Source: Paenibacillus senegalensis JC66 (lineage in GTDB: Bacteria > Bacillota > Bacilli > Paenibacillales > NBRC-103111). From it: 64,000 nt of DNA. The stretch spans positions 663,519 through 727,518 of the forward strand of contig NZ_HE610958.1 in the NCBI RefSeq assembly GCF_000285515.1, in the 5' to 3' direction. Shown one piece after another: positions 46,080-54,100 of this stretch (position 1 is its first letter; the number at the start of each line of letters is the position of its first letter). The notes under the pieces were generated by a model. It had not been told where the DNA came from and made no database searches. It worked only from the letters and a program-made list of their open reading frames with translations. The position numbers were made by a program, and so were the translations under genes.

Positions 46080-46802
46080 ATGGACATCTTAAAAGACTTG
46101 GGGATGGTCACCTTGCGCATAATCACGATTTTCCCTTTAGTCCTCGGAATTACGCTGTTAATTGGCAAACGCTCCATTGCCAGCATGTCCGTCTTTGATT
46201 ATTTGATCATCATCGCGCTTGGTGCTATTATCGGAGCCGATCTTGCCGATCCTACTGTCCCTCATATACATACTGCTTATACTCTGGTCATCATTGGTTT
46301 GCTGCAAAAATATGTCGCTGTATGGGTGCTGAGAAGCCGGAAGTTTGGCAGCTTAATCACCTTCGAGCCAACGATTGTCATTCGCAGTGGACATTTTCAG
46401 AACAAGAGCTTAAAGAGGATTCATTACTCAATAGATAACGTTCTCCAGATGCTAAGAGATAAAGGGATTTTTGAAGTAAGCCAGGTGGAGCTTGCAATAG
46501 TCGAAGCTAACGGTACTTTATCGGTTTAAAAAACAGCAGATCAAAGACCGCTCACACCTCATGATATGGGAATAAAAAGCGATCAGGCAAGCATCAGTGT
46601 TCCCGTCATTCTGGAAGGGCAGGTTGATGAACAGGCCTTGGCCCATATGAAGCTGACGCCAGACTGGCTGAAGCTCCAGCTGGATTTATTGGGGATAGAT
46701 GATTTAGATAAAGTCTTTTATGCATCGGTTAATGATCAGCATAAATTGCATGTCTCTCCCAAAATATCGGAGGATCCTGACCACTACACGGTCCCCCACT
46801 AA
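46080..46802 (+). pseudogene. YetF-like (DUF421) membrane protein with in-frame stop
   Basis: The first 149 codons encode three transmembrane helices and the start of the conserved cytoplasmic domain (MDILKDLGMVTLRIITIFPLVLG...). A TAA at 46527-46529 then interrupts GTLSV. The same frame continues past the stop with KTADQRPLTPHDMGI and ends HYTVPH, giving a normal-length protein of about 240 aa if the stop is a former Leu codon (TTA to TAA). YetF proteins are inner-membrane spore/germination-related proteins of unclear function. GGAGGTAG precedes the start. Confidence 0.75.
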
Positions 46803-46861
46803 ATAACATCACTTTCCCGCGATCGGGTCGCTTGCAGGTCAGACCGCTAATAGGAATGCCA

Positions 46862-46898
46862 AAGCGAGCTGAAATCGATATTCATCAGCTCGCTTTTT
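46862..46898 (+). terminator. Terminator after the YetF-like pseudogene
   Basis: AGCGAGCTGA pairs with TCAGCTCGCT around a 12-nt loop, followed by TTTTTGGG. Confidence 0.8.
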
Positions 46899-46921
46899 GG
46901 GGGAAAGATCCTACCGAACCG

Positions 46922-47908
46922 CTACGCTAACTGTCCAAGCTGATCAGGAGACACCTCTCCAGCCAAGCTCTCCCCTCTTAAAAATTGTTCCAGTTCATTC
47001 AGTACGTATTCGCCTATTCTTCCTAAACCGTTATTCACTGCCCCGGCAATATGCGGAGTTAAGATCACATTGGGCAGGTGGCGAAACGGGTGGTCCCCAT
47101 CTGGCGGCTCTGGATCCGTAACATCTAGGCAGGCAAATAACCGGCCTTTTTCCAGCTCATTTACAAGTGCGGCTTCATCAATAATGGTTCCCCGAGCTGT
47201 ATTAATAATGATCGCATCATCCTTCATCAAGCTTAGCGTATCCGCATTGAGCAGATGGCGGGTAGCCGGTATCGATGGAGCATGAATAGATACAACATCA
47301 CATACGCGAAGAAGCTCTTCCAGCGAGCATGGTTTGGCCACAGTGTGAAGCGGATCATCTGCTGATAAAGTTGGATCATAAACATAAATATCGACCTGGA
47401 AATTCCGCAGCAGCCGAATGTAATGTCTGCCTGCTCTTCCAGCTCCAATCACACCCGCCTTTAGCCCGTAAAGCTCCTTGATCTGCTGTTTGCCTTCATT
47501 CCATCCCCCTTGGCGGGTGCTGGCGCTAAGGTTCCACATATTTTTCAACGAGACGATCGTGAACCCGAGAGCCGTTTCGGCAACTCCAACCGCCAGAGCA
47601 TCGGCTGAGCTGGATATCCTTATTCCTCTTTCCCATAGCTCGGGAGTTACGACCGGTTTGATACTGCCCGCAGCATGCAGCACTAGCTGTAGATTAGGGG
47701 CCGCATCAAGTACACTGGCATCCAGCTTGGGAGAGCCCCAAGAGGTTATAAGAATATCAGCATTTCGCGCCTGAATATGCATTTGTTCTCTCGTCAGATG
47801 CTCCTCCGGCCAACTGATTTCCAGCCCGCTGTGAAGCAATCGCTGTTTTTCCTTTTCCCTAAAAATGCGCTCCAGCACGTGTCTTTCCGCCATTAAGGCT
47901 AAATTCAT
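46922..47908 (-). CDS. D-isomer-specific 2-hydroxyacid dehydrogenase
   Basis: 328 aa. NAD-binding GVIGAGRAGRHYIRLL, the Arg in INTARGTIIDEAAL, the Glu in DVTDPEPP and the catalytic His in LTPHIAGAV are all present. The family reduces 2-keto acids to D-2-hydroxyacids (glycerate, phosphoglycerate, lactate or similar). Substrate not determinable. ATG 47908 fits AGCAGGGAT; the longer frame begins in a region without a binding site. It follows the sugar ABC importer genes on the same strand but is separated by a strong hairpin. Confidence 0.85.
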   Translation of the reverse strand: MNLALMAERHVLERIFREKEKQRLLHSGLEISWPEEHLTREQMHIQARNADILITSWGSPKLDASVLDAAPNLQLVLHAAGSIKPVVTPELWERGIRISSSADALAVGVAETALGFTIVSLKNMWNLSASTRQGGWNEGKQQIKELYGLKAGVIGAGRAGRHYIRLLRNFQVDIYVYDPTLSADDPLHTVAKPCSLEELLRVCDVVSIHAPSIPATRHLLNADTLSLMKDDAIIINTARGTIIDEAALVNELEKGRLFACLDVTDPEPPDGDHPFRHLPNVILTPHIAGAVNNGLGRIGEYVLNELEQFLRGESLAGEVSPDQLGQLA

Positions 47909-48005
47909 AATGATCCCTGCTTTCCCCCTGGTTAATTGGTAAAACTCCCACCACACCGATCCCTTAATCGGCAAGCGTGTACGTCTTCATCCGTAAAACT
48001 GCCAA

Positions 48006-48039
48006 GCATTCCCCCTGCAGTTGTCTGCAGGGGGAATGC
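48006..48039 (-). terminator. Perfect 15-bp hairpin after the sugar-binding lipoprotein gene
   Basis: GCATTCCCCCTGCAG pairs perfectly with CTGCAGGGGGAATGC around TTGT. On the minus strand it ends the importer operon, though a T tract is lacking. Confidence 0.65.
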
Positions 48040-48056
48040 GAGAAAGCCATTGCCGT

Positions 48057-49712
48057 TTAGTTCGGAGAGAAGTTTTTGGCGTTCTCAAAGCCTCCGCCCT
48101 CTTCGATTTGTCTAGTATACGTTTCAAAAATCTCTCTTCCTTTGTGCTTCGTCAACAGTTCTTCCAGATACTCAGGCCATTTTTCCACATCTAGGTCGCC
48201 AAACACAATGTTTGCATGAGTCGCGTTCATTTCTTTGCGGTAATCAGCAATGTTAACTCCTGCCGGCGGTGTCACATAGGGCCCGCCTGTGTAAGGGACG
48301 TATTTGTAGCTGCTGATCTCCGCGATGATTTCACGGTCGCGGTCTGTCTCGTCAGGATTAATGATCTCAAGTCCTATAGGAGTCGTATCCGACACACGAG
48401 TGAAGAAGTTATAGATCTCCAGGAACTTTCCATTTTCTGCATTGATTTTGTTGATGACATCCGGTTTCAGCGTAACGGTGTTGCCATCCCTCGTATAGGA
48501 TTCACCCTCTAGACCGTAATGAGTCAGCAGGAATCCGTCAGGGCTTGCAAGGAAATCAAGAATATCCATAATGCGTTTTACTTTATCCGGTTCATTCTCG
48601 GCCAGCTGTACAGGAATAACAAACCCCAATGAGCCTTGCGGTGCGCTAGTAATTCCCTTTGCGTCCGGGAACGGGTTGAACGGCACAATTTCGGCCTCCG
48701 GGTTGATTTGTCTCGCCCGTGAGACTGCACTGGTTTCTATGCTTTCCAGCGCAAAATCCCGTCCGCCAGCTTTTACGATCCCGACCTTACCTTCAATCAA
48801 ACGGTTTAAATGATCGCTTCCTTTGTTCAGGAACCAGTTAGGGTCTACGACCTTTTCTTCGATTAAAGCCTTAATATCTGCCAATACCTTTCCGGTATCC
48901 GGATGGGAGCCGGCATCAACCAGCTTTCCTTCATCCACATACATCGAGGAATAGAAGCCGTGATGCACCCATTGCGGCCAGTCAAACCCTACATTGGCCC
49001 CATTACCCGAAGTGCTGAAGCCGTAAGTGTCGTGATTGCCATTGCCGTCAGGATCATCGAAAGTGAAAGCACGCATCACTTCCAGTGTTTCTTCGTAATT
49101 GGTCGGAATAGACAACCCTAAATTGTCCAGCCAGTCCTTGCGGATATACCAAGCTGTATAAGGCCGCAGGTTAAACGGTGTCGGCGCCCGAAGACCATCC
49201 TCCACACCTTCGATCGTATAGTAACCCTGAAGCTCGGTCTCACTGATCCACTTGAAATAGTTAGGCATCGCTTCCGGAGTAAGATAAGGCCGCATATCCG
49301 CAACAAGACCATCTTTGGCATACGTTTGTGAGTCCCGGCCGCCAACCACAGCCAAATCTGGAGCGGTATTAGAAGCGAACCTTACGTTCATCCGGTTGGT
49401 TGAATCCGGGCCGCTGGCCATATGAGTAACGGTTAGATTGACATTAAACTTCTCATCAATAACTTGTTTAACAAAATCTTTATCACTGCTCGGAATCGAT
49501 CCCCCGCTACCCGTCGGCACAAAAAACTCGATGTCATACTTGGTTTCGTAAGGGTTAGCCTCCGGCGTATCCGTTGGCGCCGAGGACGGGTCGGAGGCCG
49601 ATGAGCTCGGACTCGGACTTGCGGATGGAGTATTCGTTGAACAGGCAGCGAGTAAAGGAAGCAGGCCGAAGATTGCGGTCATCGTAACCGCGGCTGATTT
49701 TTTCATGGACAT
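48057..49712 (-). CDS. LplA-type extracellular solute-binding lipoprotein
   Basis: 551 aa. Signal peptide with lipobox FGLLPLLAACS, then a Ser/Pro/Thr-rich linker, then a family-1-type sugar-binding fold characteristic of large LplA-like binding proteins. AAGGGGGAT supports ATG 49712. It feeds the two permeases upstream in the operon; such importers take up plant polysaccharide oligomers and lack their own ATPase, borrowing MsmX-like ATPases. No ATPase gene is present here, in line with that. Confidence 0.85.
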   Translation of the reverse strand: MSMKKSAAVTMTAIFGLLPLLAACSTNTPSASPSPSSSASDPSSAPTDTPEANPYETKYDIEFFVPTGSGGSIPSSDKDFVKQVIDEKFNVNLTVTHMASGPDSTNRMNVRFASNTAPDLAVVGGRDSQTYAKDGLVADMRPYLTPEAMPNYFKWISETELQGYYTIEGVEDGLRAPTPFNLRPYTAWYIRKDWLDNLGLSIPTNYEETLEVMRAFTFDDPDGNGNHDTYGFSTSGNGANVGFDWPQWVHHGFYSSMYVDEGKLVDAGSHPDTGKVLADIKALIEEKVVDPNWFLNKGSDHLNRLIEGKVGIVKAGGRDFALESIETSAVSRARQINPEAEIVPFNPFPDAKGITSAPQGSLGFVIPVQLAENEPDKVKRIMDILDFLASPDGFLLTHYGLEGESYTRDGNTVTLKPDVINKINAENGKFLEIYNFFTRVSDTTPIGLEIINPDETDRDREIIAEISSYKYVPYTGGPYVTPPAGVNIADYRKEMNATHANIVFGDLDVEKWPEYLEELLTKHKGREIFETYTRQIEEGGGFENAKNFSPN

Positions 49713-49782
49713 GGAAATCCCCCTTAATTCCTGATCAATTTTAGTTTTCCTGAAAAACCTGTACATCCCGTTGCAATCATAA

Positions 49783-50670
49783 TCACCCTTTTATCGCGCC
49801 AAGCATAACCCCCTTGGTAAAGTATTTTTGTACGAAGGGATACACAAGGAGAATGGGCAGAGTTGTCGTTACGACCATTGCCATACGTATAGCCATTGGA
49901 GGCAGCTCTGCTTCCAACCCCTGTACCTGGCTCATCATCTCCATACTCATATTAGGCTGTTGAAGCATATCGCGAAGGATGACCTGCAGCGGATAGAGCC
50001 GCTCACTGGTCAAATACATAATACCGGCAAAAAACTCGTTCCAGTGGGCTACCGCATAAAATAAGCCAATAGTAGCAATAATCGCTTTGGACAAAGGAAG
50101 AACGACAAGATACAGAGTCTGCAAATCATTGCAGCCGTCGATTTTAGCCGCTTCCTGAATTTCAATGGACAAATTCTCAAAGAAGGTCTTCGTAATCAAC
50201 AGATTAAACGTAGATATCAAGCCCGGTATAATCATCGCCCAGATGGAATCGAGCAGGCCGAATTCCTTGACAACCAAATAAGTGGGGATCAGCCCTCCGC
50301 TGAAAACCATCGTAAACACGATTAGGAACAGGCAAATCTTGCGTCCCGGCAGCTGCTTGCGGGATAGCGGATAAGCCAGCAGCATGGTAAACACCAGGTT
50401 CAAAAAAGTACCCACGACCGTAATGGTAGCTGTTACTTTTAAGGATTGCGGCAGCCGCGGACTATCGAATATGGCTTGGTAGGCGCTGAACGTCACTTCC
50501 GAAGGAATCATCACGAACCCGCCGTTTCGCACCGTCTCTTGCAAAGGAGTAATGGACATCACGAACACATAATACATGGGAAACAGGGTCAGCAAACCTA
50601 CGATAGTCAAAATAATATAGAATGAAGCGTCTATAATCCGGTCTGAAGTAGATTTAATTTGCGTACTCAT
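49783..50670 (-). CDS. Sugar ABC importer permease (LplC/YtcP type)
   Basis: 295 aa, six transmembrane segments; the coupling motif EAAKIDGCNDLQTLYLVVLPLSKAIIATIG is the conserved BPD loop. AGAGGGGGC precedes ATG 50670. It is the second gene of the operon, starting 13 bp after the LplB-type gene ends. Confidence 0.9.
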   Translation of the reverse strand: MSTQIKSTSDRIIDASFYIILTIVGLLTLFPMYYVFVMSITPLQETVRNGGFVMIPSEVTFSAYQAIFDSPRLPQSLKVTATITVVGTFLNLVFTMLLAYPLSRKQLPGRKICLFLIVFTMVFSGGLIPTYLVVKEFGLLDSIWAMIIPGLISTFNLLITKTFFENLSIEIQEAAKIDGCNDLQTLYLVVLPLSKAIIATIGLFYAVAHWNEFFAGIMYLTSERLYPLQVILRDMLQQPNMSMEMMSQVQGLEAELPPMAIRMAMVVTTTLPILLVYPFVQKYFTKGVMLGAIKG

Positions 50671-50683
50671 CGTTCTGCCCCCT

Positions 50684-51670
50684 CTACCAGATGCCTGACT
50701 CATCGAATTTTTTAGCAAGGCGGTTTGCTCCGAGCACCATGATCAGGCCGACTACTGATTTAAAGAAACCTACCGCTGCAGCAAAGCTGAACTGCATCTC
50801 TTCCAGTCCTCGTCGGAAAACCCATGTATCAATGATATCCCCTACCTCGTACACCCGGGCATTGAGGAATATATAGACTTGGCCAAAGCCGGCATCCAAT
50901 ATATTTCCCATGCGGATGATAAGAAGCAAAATAATGACGCTGCGGATACCAGGCAGAGTAATATGCCAGATCTTGCGCCAACGGCTAGCCCCGTCAACGA
51001 CTGCCGCTTCATAGAGACTGGGATCTATAGAGGTTAAGGCAGCGAGATAGATAATCGCTCCGAAGCCGACTTCCTTCCAAATCTCTGTAATGTACAAGAT
51101 CGGTCGGAACCAGCTCTTCGATGTAAGAAAGTCGACCGGCTCCCTGCCAAAAAACTTTAACATCTCGTTAATAAGCCCATCCGCGGGGGCGAGGAAGGCT
51201 AGCGCCAAACCGTAAATAATAACCCACGACAGAAAATGGGGCATATACGAGATCGTCTGGATCGTCCGCTTAAACCATCGTGAACCAATTTCATTAAGGA
51301 TCAAAGCAAGCAAAATATCAGGAACCATCCCGAAAATAATCTTGAAAACACTAATGACGATCGTATTGCGCAGCAAAATGAGAAACTCATGGCTGGAAAA
51401 AATGACCTCAAAGTGTTTAAATCCAACCCATGGGCTTCCGAAGATTCCCTTCATAATGTTGTAATCTTTGAAGGCGATTACAAGACCCGCCATCGGCAGA
51501 TACTTAAAGCACAGGTAGTAAAGCATACCCGGAATCAGCATCAAGTACATCCATTTGTATTCTTTAAAGTTTTTCACAAACCGCTGCTTCAAGGTACGTT
51601 TCTTGATTGGGGGGCCGCCAATCGGCCCCGTCCCGGGCACAGCCGACTGTCCAGCAGATACATTCTCCAT
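50684..51670 (-). CDS. Sugar ABC importer permease (LplB/YteP type)
   Basis: 328 aa, six transmembrane segments preceded by a charged N-terminus; the coupling loop is YEAAVVDGASRWRKIWHITLPGIRSVIILLL. AGGGAGTGTGAAGAG precedes ATG 51670, which is preferred to the upstream start at 51928 inside non-coding sequence. First gene of the importer operon; a cre-like site lies in its leader. Confidence 0.9.
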   Translation of the reverse strand: MENVSAGQSAVPGTGPIGGPPIKKRTLKQRFVKNFKEYKWMYLMLIPGMLYYLCFKYLPMAGLVIAFKDYNIMKGIFGSPWVGFKHFEVIFSSHEFLILLRNTIVISVFKIIFGMVPDILLALILNEIGSRWFKRTIQTISYMPHFLSWVIIYGLALAFLAPADGLINEMLKFFGREPVDFLTSKSWFRPILYITEIWKEVGFGAIIYLAALTSIDPSLYEAAVVDGASRWRKIWHITLPGIRSVIILLLIIRMGNILDAGFGQVYIFLNARVYEVGDIIDTWVFRRGLEEMQFSFAAAVGFFKSVVGLIMVLGANRLAKKFDESGIW

Positions 51671-51691
51671 CTCTTCACACTCCCTGCATCT

Positions 51692-51724
51692 ATAAAGCGC
51701 TTTCATTTGTGTAGTTTGATTATA
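51692..51724 (-). promoter_or_regulatory. Promoter -10 and cre-like site of the sugar importer operon
   Basis: On the minus strand TATAAT (51719-51724) is followed by TGAAAGCGCTTTAT (51692-51705), which matches the CcpA catabolite-response consensus except at its last two positions. The site would fall a few bases after the transcription start, a typical roadblock position for glucose repression. Confidence 0.65.
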
Positions 51725-51801
51725 GCGTGATTCCCTCTTCTGCTTGTAGGTCCATAATTTTATATTGTGTGCACTATTTGCAGAATCTGAAGTCCAAGAC
51801 G

Positions 51802-51842
51802 CAAAAAACAGCCGGGCTCGGCACTCTTCCTGCCCGGCTGTG
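51802..51842 (-). terminator. Terminator between copy E and the importer operon
   Basis: On the minus strand CACAGCCGGGC pairs with GCCCGGCTG around a loop and is followed by TTTTTT. It would end the yesMN-type transcript after it crosses the post-stop repeats and copy E. Confidence 0.8.
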
Positions 51843-51944
51843 TAATACTTTAATTTATTACTTTCTCGCATTTTCTCACAATGTGCACGAAAACAGTCAT
51901 GCCAGAAATTGATAGGCATAAATAGCAAGAAAGCAGTTCGAAGA

Positions 51945-52370
51945 GGTAGCTATTTGAATTCTCAGGCACAACTTCTGCATGAAAATAGCCAAGGTTGGCG
52001 GGGTTCGAGGGCTGCGCGGGCTTGTTACCAGCATTTTGTACGAAATGTCGTACAAATGCATGGGTTGAAGTGCGAATACCGGAGATTTGTATGAAACGTC
52101 GTACAAATACAGGGGATTAAAGGTCAATTACCCAAGAATTTGTATGACAAATCGTACAAATGCATGGGATTGAGGTGCGAATACCCGAGATTTGTATGAC
52201 AAATCGTACAAATGCAAGGGCTTTAAGCTATTAAAGAACTGCAGCCAATGTTTCAACGAGTTGTGCCAGAACTGGAAGAAGGCTTGACTGTTTTCGTACA
52301 AGTTATGTGATTGAGTCGAATATTGAAGGCACGCGGAATACAAGAAACTTGTACGAAACGTCATACAAAA
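51945..52370 (-). repeat. Dispersed palindrome-array element, copy E (inverted)
   Basis: Palindromes at 52034-52057, 52085-52108, 52138-52161 and 52190-52213; starts are 51, 53 and 52 bp apart. A fifth, degenerate unit (ACTTGTACGA-N4-TCATACAAAA) is near 52346. The tail AAAATAGCCAAGGTTGGCGG is at the low-coordinate end. No gene is supported in 51671-52471. Confidence 0.85.
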
Positions 52371-52413
52371 TGACACTGCACTAAAGACTTGATCATCTAT
52401 CATGATGGTGCAA

Positions 52414-52476
52414 TTCCAGCCAAGTTACATTCCCGTAAAGTTACACTCCAGTAATCTACACTCCAGTAAAGTTACA
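52414..52476 (-). repeat. Post-stop tandem repeat, 15-16 bp x 4, after the YesN-like gene
   Basis: On the minus strand GTGTAACTTTACTGGA, GTGTAGATTACTGGA, GTGTAACTTTACGGGA and ATGTAACTTGGCTGGA follow in tandem. The first contains the stop codon of the response regulator gene. Confidence 0.8.
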
Positions 52477-54073
52477 CCGTTCTTTTGTACTGGGTTGGCG
52501 TGTAGCCAATCCATTTTTTAAACATTTTGCAAAAGTAACGGTAATCCGTCAAGCCAACCGCTTGAGCGACTTCATAAATTTTCATATTGGTGCCTTCCAG
52601 CAGCTCTTTCGCTTTATGAATGCGGATCCGGTTGATGTAGTCCGATAAATACTCCCCGGTTTCCTGCTTGAACATTTGCCCGAGGTAAGCCGGGTTCAAG
52701 TGCACCGCTTGCGCTACATCGCTCATTTGCAGCGGCGTATGATAATGCTGCCCTACATATTGGCGGATCAGCCGGATTTCACGCCTCACTTCCTTGCCGC
52801 TCGCCCCGATCTGCGGAAGCAGCATATGCTCCTTAAGTCTTTCCCACCATTCCATATATTGCTCGCGGCTGCAGACAAGATCCAGGTTAAATCGCAGCAG
52901 CTTGCCTCCGGCAGCGGATAAAGCCGTACCGTGATCGATTACCCATTGCGCCACATCCAGCAAAAATTGCGGGGAATAAGCTGGTTCACGCATAACCAGA
53001 AGGCGGTCCAGAAGCTCCTTGAGCTTCCCCTCCTCCCCTTCACGCAGGGCACCGGTAATCGATGCCGCCATCTCCAGCGTATGTGCGCGGTCCGGCTCCG
53101 CATAGGGAAGAGCCGGGGATTGGCGGTCGCCTTTCTCCGTATAGTAAAAGCGGTCCAGCAAACGAGTCTGCCCCTCTTGAATGAGGGGAATTAGCCGCTC
53201 TCTTCCAGACGCAAGCTCGGATATATGAAACTGGCAGCGGACACCCAGACATGCCTCAGAGGCGGACGCTATCCGGGAGGCGAGCTCCCGCAGGCGAACC
53301 TGAAAATCAGCGAACCCGTCCTTAGCCGGACTAGAAGCTATCACGATGAGGCGGGTCGCCTTTCCGGGAAAAGCTGCTGCCTGTATCCGCTGCTCCCGAG
53401 CCAGCTCCTCAACCTTCTCTGCGAACCTTACTTGCCCCTCCAGAATTTCTTCCAGTTCCTGCAGGCCGAGCTTATTCCAGGGGAACAAGTCCCATAACAG
53501 CGAGATAACTGCATAATTCGTCCCTTCAAGATCGACCCATTCGCGGAACAGCAGGGCTGCGCGGTCTTTTTCCGGTCCTTCCTGACTAGAGAGCACCATG
53601 CGAAGCAAGTGGCTGCGCACGGCCCAATCTCTGGCTAACGATTCATGGGCTGAAGATCCTGCTCCACCACGGATGCCTTTTGTCCGTTCTTCCCATTCCG
53701 CAGCGACCTCTCTGCAGGCTTCTATAATTTGCTCCCTGGTCAGCCCTATCTTTAACAAGTAATTTTTGGCTCCCAGAACAACCGCCTGGCGGGCGTAGGC
53801 GAATTCGTCATGTGCGGTAAGAAAAATCAACTTCACTTGAGGCCAATGCTCGCGGACATAAGCCGCAAATTCCAGGCCGTCCATAACCGGCATCGTAATG
53901 TCTGTAAACACAAGATCCGGCAGCTCCTGCTCCATCATGGCAATCGCCTCACGGCCATTATGAGCCGTACCCATACAGCAAAAACCTGTTTCCTCCCATG
54001 GAATATGCTGGCTGAAGTGCTCCCGAACAACCTGCTCATCATCCACGACTAACACACGCAGTTTATCGCTCAT
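52472..54073 (-). CDS. YesN-type AraC-family response regulator
   Basis: 533 aa. The receiver domain (1-120) has the phospho-acceptor Asp in LPDLVFTDITMPVMDG and Lys in YLLKIG. A long middle region (about 130-420) is typical of YesN. The C-terminal AraC HTH pair includes MSDVAQAVHLNPAYLGQMFKQETGEYLSDYINRIRI and EVAQAVGLTDYRYFCKMFKKWIGYTP. It probably activates the adjacent sugar importer. Partner kinase lies 27 bp upstream. Confidence 0.9.
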   Translation of the reverse strand: MSDKLRVLVVDDEQVVREHFSQHIPWEETGFCCMGTAHNGREAIAMMEQELPDLVFTDITMPVMDGLEFAAYVREHWPQVKLIFLTAHDEFAYARQAVVLGAKNYLLKIGLTREQIIEACREVAAEWEERTKGIRGGAGSSAHESLARDWAVRSHLLRMVLSSQEGPEKDRAALLFREWVDLEGTNYAVISLLWDLFPWNKLGLQELEEILEGQVRFAEKVEELAREQRIQAAAFPGKATRLIVIASSPAKDGFADFQVRLRELASRIASASEACLGVRCQFHISELASGRERLIPLIQEGQTRLLDRFYYTEKGDRQSPALPYAEPDRAHTLEMAASITGALREGEEGKLKELLDRLLVMREPAYSPQFLLDVAQWVIDHGTALSAAGGKLLRFNLDLVCSREQYMEWWERLKEHMLLPQIGASGKEVRREIRLIRQYVGQHYHTPLQMSDVAQAVHLNPAYLGQMFKQETGEYLSDYINRIRIHKAKELLEGTNMKIYEVAQAVGLTDYRYFCKMFKKWIGYTPTQYKRTV

Positions 54074-54100
54074 TGCCGATTCCTCCCTAGTGAACAGAAC

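Noticed and set aside
53225-53497. Plus-strand frame within the YesN-like gene
   Set aside because: Shadow of the response regulator; no independent support.
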